The notes under the pieces are model-generated. The model made no database searches. It saw nothing but the letters and a program-made list of their open reading frames with translations, and was not told the DNA's origin. This document shows positions 1 to 8,700 of a DNA stretch of 30,487 bases, one piece after another (the stretch's first letter is position 1; the number at the start of each line of letters is the position of its first letter). The translations under genes and the position numbers were made by a program. Origin of the DNA: Eubacterium limosum (lineage in GTDB: Bacteria > Bacillota > Clostridia > Eubacteriales > Eubacteriaceae). The stretch lies in contig CAUEUD010000014.1 of the NCBI GenBank assembly GCA_959020865.1, positions 1 to 30,487 on the forward strand, in the 5' to 3' direction.

Positions 1-29
1 GGCTTATAAAAAGAGACAATATACCCGAA

Positions 30-66
30 ACACGTTCCATGTTAAAACCAGGGGAGCGTGTTTTTT
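30..66 (+). terminator. Intrinsic terminator of a gene upstream of the window
   Basis: ACACGTTCC (30-38) pairs with GGAGCGTGT (53-61), with one G-U pair, and is followed by six T residues (61-66). It would end a plus-strand transcript entering from the left. Confidence 0.75.
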
Positions 67-119
67 GTAGGTTGTGGAATTAATTTGAAAAATAATCCTG
101 CCACACTTTTTGCCACATA

Positions 120-148
120 TTGTGCAGAACGGTAAAAGGTGATATGAT
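120..148 (+). promoter_or_regulatory. Candidate sigma-A promoter of the LRR surface protein gene
   Basis: TTGTGC (120-125) and TATGAT (143-148) are separated by 17 bases. The -10 matches consensus at 5 of 6 positions; the -35 is weaker. It lies between the upstream terminator and the ATG at 210, which has a GAAAGGA ribosome binding site at about 197-203. Confidence 0.55.
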
Positions 149-209
149 AAAATAGTGTTCTTTTATCATTTAGTAAGAAAAGAAAAACGAATACAGAAAG
201 GAAAAGAAT

Positions 210-3200
210 ATGAAAATCAAGAAGCTTTTAAGCATGCTCCTGATCGCAGCCCTGTGCCTTGGCGCCATCCCGGCAGGGGTCTTTGCACAGGAAGAAAGCC
301 TGCCGCAGGAAGCAGCGGCCGAAGCAGAAGCGCAGCCAGAAGAAGCCGCCCTGGCGGACAGTGACGGACAGAAGCTGCCTGAAGGCCAGTTCCTGACAGA
401 GGACGGCTTTCAGTACCGGATCAACGAAGCCGGCGAGGTGACCATCACCCAATATAAAGGCGACGCCGCCGATTTGGTGGTGCCGGCGACCATTGATGGG
501 AAGCGGGTGAGTGGATTGGGCTACAATACCTGCGTCAACAATCCAAATCTCAAGAGCCTTAAAATCGAAGAAGGTGTGGGATCCATTGGCGAAGGCGCTT
601 TTTATAACTGTGCCAACCTGTCAAAAATTGAATTGCCCTCCACCATTGTTAGCTATGGATCAACTGCATTTGATAATTGCGCTTTAACTGATACCGATGG
701 CTTCAGTAAATTGAAAAATCTGAGGGAACATACCCAGTTGTCGTTGGCGAACAACAAAATTACAGATTTAAGTGGTTTAAAGGAACTGCCATTGTATGGG
801 TTGAATTTGAGTAACAATGCCAACTTAACTGATATTACACCCCTTATTGGTATGAACAGTCTAAATTCTCTGACCATAACAGGTACGGCTGTTTCTGAAG
901 AAAGTCTCTGGCCGCTCTACCGGTTCGATACGCTGGAGAGCAGCATTTTTGACATCGGGACCATGAGAGAGATTGGACCAAAGCCCAATGTTTATACAGA
1001 CAGGAACAATGCGCTGCGTGATAAAATCACCTATACAATTGCGGATACCAGCGTTGCAAACTTTGAAAACAACAACAGTCTGAAGATTAACAAGGTGGGC
1101 GAAACTAACGCGACAGCCACTTACAAAAATGAGAGCAAAAATTTCAAGATCGTTGTTCGGGATATGGAGCACGCCCCAGATGCCGGTGCTCCCATCGAAA
1201 ACCTACCGACCCTGGAGTTGCACAAAACGCCAGATGGCATCGTCAATTTGAATCTCAAAAATAACGGAGAGCTTTGGAATATCTCCGCTGATGAGCCAGA
1301 GATGATTAAGAATGACGTCAAAAACATCACGACCAGTCAAATTCCCAACAAGCAATACTCCTGGTTATTCATTCAGGACCAGGAAGACAGCCTCTGGGTA
1401 CAAGAAACCAAGGCTGGACAGGTGTCGATCCTTACTAAAAAACTTGAGAATGTGGCCAAATATGTAGGGAATAACGCTTATGACATCAATCGTAATGTCA
1501 AAGCATGGGCTTGGGTCATGCACAAAGAAGGCGGTTTGAGTCATATCAAAACCGATGGTACCGTTGAGGCTATTCCTTCAGCGGGAATCAAAGATATCGC
1601 AAATTTACAGGTATGGTCTGACAGTATTTGTGGTGTAACGGTACTAAAAGAGGATGGAACAATATGGGTAAAGCTTGACCCTCGTATAGGTCAGTCCGAA
1701 ACACAGCTGGTACAGTTAGCCGAAAATGCTGTGGCTCTGTCCGGTGAAAAAGGTTTCATTGACATCGATGGCAATTACCATGAGATAAGCTTGGACTGGC
1801 AATCTGATACGGGCACATATAAAGCCATGGAAAAGCTTGTAGCTGATGGCGCAGTAGCCGTTTTTTCAGTGAGAAGCGGCAGTTTTTCTGATTTCTTTGT
1901 GGATAAAAATGGCGCGACCTGGGCAAAAAGCTTTGGTCCAGATGAGAAAACAGAAAAAATTGGCGATATGACCCTTGCATATGCACCGGTTTATCAGTCC
2001 GTGTATGTCAATAATCCAGATACAGGCCTTTCAGGTTATAGCTATGTGTATTATTTTCAGGATACCAGTAAAAATCTGTGGAAGTATGATCCATTAACCA
2101 AGGAAACCATAAAAGTTGATGAAAATGTGGAAAAAACAGCAATTTTGGCTTATGGCATGGCAGATAATAATCACAAATACCTCAAAACCGATGGCACCTA
2201 TGTAGATGGAGATACCAAGACTTCAGGGGTAGCAGATTTCATGGGCGACTACCTGTTTATGAAGGATGGTCAGGTGCGTTATCGGGGGCAGTCTATTTTG
2301 AACGGCGTGATTGGCATCACGAGTTCAACGACAGCCTATAACCCTGCCACCAACAATGTCACCTATGCCGACGACTGCTACATGACCCGTACTGACGGCT
2401 CTGTCTGGCTGCACTCGACCAGAAACCCCAGTGTGCTCACTAAGGTGGCCAACTATCCGGAAATGGCCCCGGTGGCCGTTACAGGTGTCACCGTGGCTCC
2501 GGCAACCCTGGAAATGACCATGGGCGAGGCTGCCAAGCAGCTGACAGCGACTATCATGCCAGCAGATGCCGGCAACAAGGCTGTCAAATGGAGCTCCAGC
2601 GATGAAAAAATCGCCAAAGTCGATGAAAATGGTATGGTCACCGCTGTGGGCGCAGGCAAAGCCACCATCACCGCCACCACGCTGGACGGCGGCTTCACCG
2701 CAAGCTGCGCCGTATCTGTCAACAAGCCCATCGTGCACGTGACCGGCGTTGCCTTAGACAAGACAGCCATCGGCCCCATGACCATCGGCTATTACGAAAC
2801 CCTGACCGCCACAGTCAGCCCGGCCGACGCCGACAACAAGGCGGTCACCTGGGCCACCGATAACGCCGCTGTGGCAACGGTAGAACAGAGCGGAAGAATC
2901 ACAAGCGTTGGCGCAGGCAGCGCGACCATCACGGCCACCACCGCTGACGGCGGCTTCAAGGCCAGCTGCGCTGTCACCGTTGCCGCCCCGAAGCCGGAAG
3001 CCGTGACCGATCCAGTCGTGCCGGACGAGCCGACTCAACCGGTAGAGGTTTCCAACACTGAGATTACCATCACAGTACCCACCGAGACCATTGCGTCGAT
3101 TCCAGAACTTGAGGGTGCCAAACTCACCGTTCGAAGCGTGAATAACAGCAGCAGCGCTGAAGATCAGGCCGTCACCCAGAAAGCCGAGCAGGAGGTCAAA

Positions 3201-3731
3201 GAAGTAATTGCGTCAAACGCGGATATCGCCAGCGCCGACGTGCTGGAAATATTGGATTTTATCTTTGTCGATCCTGAGACGGGTGAGGAAGTACCTTTTG
3301 ACGGGACTCAGACCAATGTATCCGTTCGCCTGACCCTTAAAATCACACCGGCTCAGAAGGATCATTACGATTTCTTCCAGGTGTATGTTCTGAATGATGA
3401 CGGCACCCTTGGCGAAAAGGTAGCGGATTATCTGACTGCGGACAGCGAGAACAATATCAGTGCGGACGCCAAGCATTTCAGCAAGTACATCCTGGTGGGT
3501 GTGAATGAAGAAACGGCCCCGGCCCCAGGCGGAGATCCGGAAGAGGGTGAAATTCCAGAACCTGGTAAAAATGAGCCTATTGGCACCGAAGTGACCATCA
3601 GCCAGCCAGGAAGTAACGCAGGAACCGGTATCATCACCGATACCCACACCTCAGCCTATCTCTGTGCAGGCATGTTGATTCTTTCAGCTGCGGGGCTGAT
3701 GGCCTTTAGAAAGCGCAGAAACGCAAGGTAA
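210..3731 (+). CDS. Secreted leucine-rich-repeat / Ig-like (Big_2) surface protein with C-terminal membrane anchor
   Basis: Predicted surface-exposed protein of 1173 residues; ligand unknown. Visible in order: a signal peptide (KIKKLLSMLL core, cleavage near AGVFAQE, residue 27); an acidic Glu/Ala-rich linker; a BspA-like LRR_5 segment (about 67-155, with GEGAFYNCANL); canonical leucine-rich repeats (about 165-225, LANNKITDLSGLKEL); a long middle part (about 330-740) with recurring KEDGTIW, DKNGATW and RTDGSVW motifs that recall RCC1-like propeller blades; two Big_2 domains (about 750-832 and 840-925, each with KAVxW and GxATITATT); a further domain; and a C-terminal hydrophobic helix ending FRKRRNAR. 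No LPXTG-like sorting motif precedes that helix, so anchoring may be by the membrane segment alone. The 5' end and the Big_2 part look GC-richer than the middle, suggesting domain shuffling. The propeller call is tentative; the LRR and Big_2 calls are firm. Confidence 0.88.
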   Translation: MKIKKLLSMLLIAALCLGAIPAGVFAQEESLPQEAAAEAEAQPEEAALADSDGQKLPEGQFLTEDGFQYRINEAGEVTITQYKGDAADLVVPATIDGKRVSGLGYNTCVNNPNLKSLKIEEGVGSIGEGAFYNCANLSKIELPSTIVSYGSTAFDNCALTDTDGFSKLKNLREHTQLSLANNKITDLSGLKELPLYGLNLSNNANLTDITPLIGMNSLNSLTITGTAVSEESLWPLYRFDTLESSIFDIGTMREIGPKPNVYTDRNNALRDKITYTIADTSVANFENNNSLKINKVGETNATATYKNESKNFKIVVRDMEHAPDAGAPIENLPTLELHKTPDGIVNLNLKNNGELWNISADEPEMIKNDVKNITTSQIPNKQYSWLFIQDQEDSLWVQETKAGQVSILTKKLENVAKYVGNNAYDINRNVKAWAWVMHKEGGLSHIKTDGTVEAIPSAGIKDIANLQVWSDSICGVTVLKEDGTIWVKLDPRIGQSETQLVQLAENAVALSGEKGFIDIDGNYHEISLDWQSDTGTYKAMEKLVADGAVAVFSVRSGSFSDFFVDKNGATWAKSFGPDEKTEKIGDMTLAYAPVYQSVYVNNPDTGLSGYSYVYYFQDTSKNLWKYDPLTKETIKVDENVEKTAILAYGMADNNHKYLKTDGTYVDGDTKTSGVADFMGDYLFMKDGQVRYRGQSILNGVIGITSSTTAYNPATNNVTYADDCYMTRTDGSVWLHSTRNPSVLTKVANYPEMAPVAVTGVTVAPATLEMTMGEAAKQLTATIMPADAGNKAVKWSSSDEKIAKVDENGMVTAVGAGKATITATTLDGGFTASCAVSVNKPIVHVTGVALDKTAIGPMTIGYYETLTATVSPADADNKAVTWATDNAAVATVEQSGRITSVGAGSATITATTADGGFKASCAVTVAAPKPEAVTDPVVPDEPTQPVEVSNTEITITVPTETIASIPELEGAKLTVRSVNNSSSAEDQAVTQKAEQEVKEVIASNADIASADVLEILDFIFVDPETGEEVPFDGTQTNVSVRLTLKITPAQKDHYDFFQVYVLNDDGTLGEKVADYLTADSENNISADAKHFSKYILVGVNEETAPAPGGDPEEGEIPEPGKNEPIGTEVTISQPGSNAGTGIITDTHTSAYLCAGMLILSAAGLMAFRKRRNAR

Positions 3732-3768
3732 AAACAATTCCAATCTCTCAGGAATATCAATTTTAAAT

Positions 3769-3810
3769 GAACAGGGACGGGGCCATACGCTGCCGTCTCT
3801 GTTCATTTTT
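3769..3810 (+). terminator. Terminator-like hairpin directly upstream of the ligase-like gene
   Basis: GAACAGGGACGG (3769-3780) pairs with CCGTCTCTGTTC (3793-3804), one G-U pair, followed by ATTTTT. It fits the end of the surface protein gene but stops only 17 bases before the next ATG, leaving no room for a promoter between. It may be a leaky terminator or attenuator. Confidence 0.75.
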
Positions 3811-3826
3811 CTTAAGAAAGGATAAC

Positions 3827-5527
3827 ATGAAGCGATTTAAAGAAATACTGAGGGACCCGCTGTCCTTACTGCTCTTTGTACTGCCTTTTATCTATGGGCT
3901 TTACTATGAGTTTGCCGCTTATCTGTCAGGGGCGGCCATGGCGCTTTGTCTGTGCTTCCGGGTCAGACAGAAAAGAGAAATCTTGCTCTCAAACGCGGCA
4001 GCGCCGATCCTGATGGCGGTTGCTTATCTGTGCTACCTGATGGCCGCCTTTTATGCCGTGGACCGGGGAATGGCAGTGGCGGGCTTTTTTAAGATGCTGC
4101 CGGTTCCGCTTTTCCTTCTTCTCCTCATGCAGTATTCCGGGAAAGAGCGCGCGAAGCTGCTGGAAATTATTCCCTATTCTGCTCTGGGGATGGCGGTTCT
4201 ATCGGCAGTCCTTGGCTTGTCAGAGGCCTTCAATCCTATTTTTTACAGCGCGGGCCGTCTGGGCGGCTTTTTTCAGTACTCCAATACCTTTGCTCTTTAT
4301 CTGCTTTTGGGAGTGGTGGTGCTGCTGTCGTCAGAGACGGCTTTTGACAGGCATTTCAGGATCGGCGGCACCTTTATTCTGTTAGCTGGAATCATGCTGA
4401 CTGGCAGCCGTTCTGTCTTTGTATTGACCGCGTTGGCGGTTCTGTACTTCATCATCTGGCAGAAAAGCATACGCCGTCCGCTGCTGATTTTATCCGGGAG
4501 CCTTGTGTTAGCAGGGGTGATACTCGTGTTTGCGACCGGATATGCCGAAAATTTCGGACGCTTTTTAACCATTGGCCTTGGGGAGAGTACTTTTTTAGGG
4601 CGTATTCTCTACTGGAAGGATGGCCTCAGACAAATTTGCAGCCATCCCTTTGGGCTTGGGTATATGGGCTATTTTTATGCGCAGCCCTCTTTTCAGACGG
4701 GCGTGTACACCGTGCGGTATATCCACAATGATTTCTTACAGATGGCGCTGGATGCGGGCATCGCTGCCTTGATCTTATGGGTAATCGCCCTTGTGATCAG
4801 CCTTTTTTCAAAGCGCACAAGCCCCTTGCAGAAAAGACTACTGCTCTTGATTGTGATCGGAAGTCTTTTCGATTTTCATCTTCAGTTTTTGGCAGTCACG
4901 ATGGTACTGGCTTTGACCATTGATTTGGGAAAGCCTGAAAAGACCTGTCGGTCAGTCTTTGTGAAAGGAAGTCTGGCTGCTTCGGGCGCAGCTGCTATCC
5001 TGTTCTGCTATCTATTCATCGCCTTTTTTATGGCTTACATGAACAATCCGGTCCTTGCCCTGAAGCTTTATCCCTGGAATACGGACGCGCAGCTTGAGGT
5101 CCTTAATGAGGAAGCCGCCGCCGGGAACCTGGAGGATCAAACCGTGACGGCTGAGGGGATTTTAAAGCAGAACAGCTATATCGCAGAGGCCTATGAGGTT
5201 AAAGCGGCAGCCGCCTGGAAGAACAAAGACTACACGGCCATGGCCGCCCTGTCCGAGAAAGCCCTGGACAACGAGCCCTACCAGTTGGAGGCTTATGAGG
5301 GCTATCTGCAAATGCTCAGCGCAGCCATCACCGAGGCGTCCGGGCAGGAAAACTGGGAAAGCGTCCGATTGCTGGCAGGGAAGGCCTTAGAGATCCCGCA
5401 GCGCTTGAACGCGGTAATCAGCCGGACCGACCCCATTGCCTACAGGATTGATGACAAGCCAGAGCTGACCCTGCCGCCAGAATACCAGGCATACCTGGAA
5501 AAACTGGAGCAGGCCGTCCGTCAATAA
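3827..5527 (+). CDS. O-antigen ligase/polymerase-like (Wzy_C family) membrane protein with TPR-like C-terminal tail
   Basis: A 566-residue polytopic membrane protein of the O-antigen ligase/polymerase superfamily. Such proteins act on undecaprenyl-linked glycans at the outer face of the membrane, joining them to a polymer or acceptor. About ten or more hydrophobic segments fill residues 10-400. The family-type loop motif HNDFLQMALDAG is at about residue 300 and GGFFQYSNTFALYL at about 146. After the last membrane helix, residues of about 405-566 form a soluble helical tail (AYEVKAAAAWKNKDY, ALDNEPYQLEAYEGYLQ) that looks like TPR repeats. The start at 3827 is chosen because AGAAAGGA (3814-3821) precedes it; the in-frame ATG at 3767 would translate through a terminator hairpin. 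It lies between two surface protein genes, so a role in decorating wall proteins or making a wall glycan is plausible but inferred. Confidence 0.82.
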   Translation: MKRFKEILRDPLSLLLFVLPFIYGLYYEFAAYLSGAAMALCLCFRVRQKREILLSNAAAPILMAVAYLCYLMAAFYAVDRGMAVAGFFKMLPVPLFLLLLMQYSGKERAKLLEIIPYSALGMAVLSAVLGLSEAFNPIFYSAGRLGGFFQYSNTFALYLLLGVVVLLSSETAFDRHFRIGGTFILLAGIMLTGSRSVFVLTALAVLYFIIWQKSIRRPLLILSGSLVLAGVILVFATGYAENFGRFLTIGLGESTFLGRILYWKDGLRQICSHPFGLGYMGYFYAQPSFQTGVYTVRYIHNDFLQMALDAGIAALILWVIALVISLFSKRTSPLQKRLLLLIVIGSLFDFHLQFLAVTMVLALTIDLGKPEKTCRSVFVKGSLAASGAAAILFCYLFIAFFMAYMNNPVLALKLYPWNTDAQLEVLNEEAAAGNLEDQTVTAEGILKQNSYIAEAYEVKAAAAWKNKDYTAMAALSEKALDNEPYQLEAYEGYLQMLSAAITEASGQENWESVRLLAGKALEIPQRLNAVISRTDPIAYRIDDKPELTLPPEYQAYLEKLEQAVRQ

Positions 5528-5545
5528 GATCGAGGTGCGTAATCC

Positions 5546-5583
5546 GACCCGTATCGCCACGATACGGGTTCTTTTCTGTTTTT
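5546..5583 (+). terminator. Intrinsic terminator (GTATCG/CGATAC stem family)
   Basis: CCCGTATCG (5548-5556), loop CCA, CGATACGGG (5560-5568), then a T-rich tail (TTCTTTTCTGTTTTT). First of five hairpins in this window sharing the GTATCG/CGATAC stem. Confidence 0.85.
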
Positions 5584-5705
5584 AGATAGAATAAATTCAC
5601 CTCAAAAGATAAAAAAGCATCCCTCTTAAATTCTTGATTTTTCCTTAATCAAATGGGTAAAACTCTTTAAAGATTAATTTATACCATTAAGAAAAGGAAA
5701 ACAAA

Positions 5706-8700
5706 ATGAAAACACATCGCTTACCGATCCTCCGGACCTTTTTATTCGCGGTGCTGCTGCTCTTGGCGGGCCTACTTTTTTGGTCTGCGCCCGTACACGC
5801 CGAGGGCAGCCGCGAGCTGACGGCCGAGGGCGGAGACCGCCCCTACACCGAGTGGTACGACCACAAGGATGCGGGCGTGCTGCGCCACCAGATCGTCAAG
5901 GTTTACGCCAGGGCAGGGGAGACCCTGTACTTTGGCTCCAGTGTCACCGATAATGTAAATAAGCAGGACATTGTCATGCGCTACACCGGCGACACCGATT
6001 CGGGCTACGAGCCCTTTACCACCGCGCCCGGCCAGCAGGGCATGGAGATTGTCTATGACACCAACACCAGCGACAACGTGGGCTATCTCATGAACCGCGA
6101 CCAGGAAAAGGCCGGCCCGGACATAGCGGGCACCGGCACCGGTTACAAGCCCCTGGTCTTTAAGGTGACCGAAACCGGCAACTATGAGTTTGAGTTCCAC
6201 GCCCGGCTGGACAGTGGCAACCGAAACAATCCACGCCCTCTGAACGTGGACAGCAACGACGCCTGGAAGGCAAACGGCCAGGGTGACAGCACCGTGGCGG
6301 CCTGGGACGTGACCGTGGCCAAGGCAGACGGCACCCAGGTACCCGGCAGGGTATTTACCCATTTTCTGACCCTGAACATGGGCAACAACGGCCGCAGCCT
6401 GGAGTCCAAGGTGCGGGTGCTCACCATTGATGGGTTCCAGTACTGCGTGGACATGAACGGCATGGATCCCTTTGGTTTTATTTTCTTTGCCAACAACCGC
6501 GGCCTGGTCGTGGATGACACCAATAACAGCTATTATCACTCCTTTTACTCCGACAATCCGGGGCAGGGCGTGGACATTGACACCCTCATCAACCACGATC
6601 CCTCCCTGCAGCTCAACTCACCCATCGTGCCGGACAACGGCCTGGACATCAATGACCGAATTTTCTTCAACACGCCGGACGCCGAGCTGCTGGAATCCCT
6701 TGGGATGGCCCAGGAGCCAGACACCAGCGGCACCGTGAGCGATTTTAAATTTACGGGCTTCAAGGAAGGCTTCGGCTACGTGGGTGAGGGCGGCACCTTT
6801 ACCTTCAACGCCCAGAACATCAGCAGCTATGAGCTTAAAATTGACCTGAGAAACTATCAGGAAAAACAGGTGGACGGCAGCTACAAAACCGTGGACCATG
6901 GCATTGTGACCATTGGCAACGCCTGCGTCGACGGGCTTAACAGCGTATCCTGGAACGGCAGGGGCGCAGACGGCAATGTGCTGCCCGCGGGCAAGTGTAA
7001 CCTGACCGAGGTGACCCTCCAGGCCCGGGGCGGCGAGGTTCATCTGCCGCTTCTGGATGTGGAAAATAACCCGGGCGGCATCATTGTTGAGCGCTGCAAC
7101 GGCGGCGGCACCGATGCCGAGCGCCACACCATCTACTATAACAATACCACCGTCCCGGCCCTGAACGGCGCAGACGCCGACCAGAGCGCAGGTGTGGACA
7201 GCACAGACGGCGCCATGAAATTCTCAGGCAATAAAGGCAACCGGACCATTCTGGACGTCTGGGCCTATTACAAAATCGGCGATCCGGGAAGCCTGAGCAC
7301 CAACCTCGAGCTGATCCCAAGAACCGACGACACCAACGGCGAGATCCGCGGCCTGGTCTTCTACGACAGCAACAAGGACGGCATCTACGCCAAAATCGAT
7401 CAGGATTATCCGCTGCCAAACGTGACGGTTGAGCTGCTGGGACCTGACGGCAAAACCGTTATCGCCACCACAACCACAGACATTTCCGGCGGCTATGTGT
7501 TCACCAATGTCCCCTTCTCAGAGGACGCCTACCGGGTACAGGTGGTCAGCCCCTATCCGGGCATGAACGCCTGCACCACCAAGGATAAAACAGACGCTAC
7601 AAAGACCAACGAGCTCCAGCTCGACACCGTGGACCCGGCCACCCCCAACGTGACCAACACCGACGTCGGCTACTACGTGCCCCCGGAAACCATCAGCATT
7701 CCCGTGCAGAAGCTCTGGAACGATGTGGATGACACCACCGGCCGGCCCGGCGAGATTGTGGTCAAGCTGCTCAAGAACGACAAGCCCACCCTGGAAAGCC
7801 TGACCCTGAACGCCGGAAATGGCTGGAGGGGCAGTTTTGACAACCTGCTCAAATTTGAAAACGGCAAGGCCATCCAGTACACCATCGCCGAGGTGACCGT
7901 GGACGGCTATACCAGCCAGACCAAGGGCGATATGTCTTCAGGCTACACTCTGATCAACACCCGCGTGGGTAAGACCAGTCTGTCCGGCACCAAGACCTGG
8001 AAGGACGACGGCGGGGCCCGGCCCGAGGTCATATTGACCCTTAAAGCGGGCGGCACCCCAGTTGCAGGCGCGGTACCGGTCTGGGACAAGACCGGCGACG
8101 TCTGGACCTGGAGCTTCGACAATCTGGACAAGTTTGACGGAAACGGCCGCCTTATCACCTACACCGTGGAAGAAGCGGTTCCCGACGGCTACAAGGCCGA
8201 ATACGACGGCAATAACATCACCAACATCCGCTTTGGCTACACCGAGGTCACCGGCCAGAAGATCTGGCAGGACGGCGGCCAGAACAACAGCCAGCGCCCC
8301 AATATTACACTCACCCTCAAGGCAGACGGCGAGGTCGTGCAGGACGCGGTGCCATTCTGGACTTATAAAGAAAACACCTGGTCCTACACCTTTGAAAACC
8401 TGCTGAAATACAACAAAGAGGGGCAGCTCATCACCTACACGGTAGAAGAAGCCCCCATGGACGGCTACACCACCACCATGAACGGCAACGACATTACCAA
8501 CACCCGCACAGGCATTACCAGCCTGGAGGGCAAAAAAATCTGGCAGGATGACAACGACGTGGACGGCAAGCGCCCGCCCGAGGTCACCGTCCAGCTCATG
8601 CAGAGCATTGACCACGGCGCCCCAGTGCCCGTGGACGGCAAGACCGCTGTGATCGACGAGGCAGCCGGCTGGAGCTACAGCTTTACCGACCTGCCCGCCT

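Noticed and set aside
3767..3826. Upstream in-frame ATG for the ligase-like protein
   Set aside because: The extra 20 codons translate the terminator hairpin and are not hydrophobic; a good ribosome binding site precedes the ATG at 3827.
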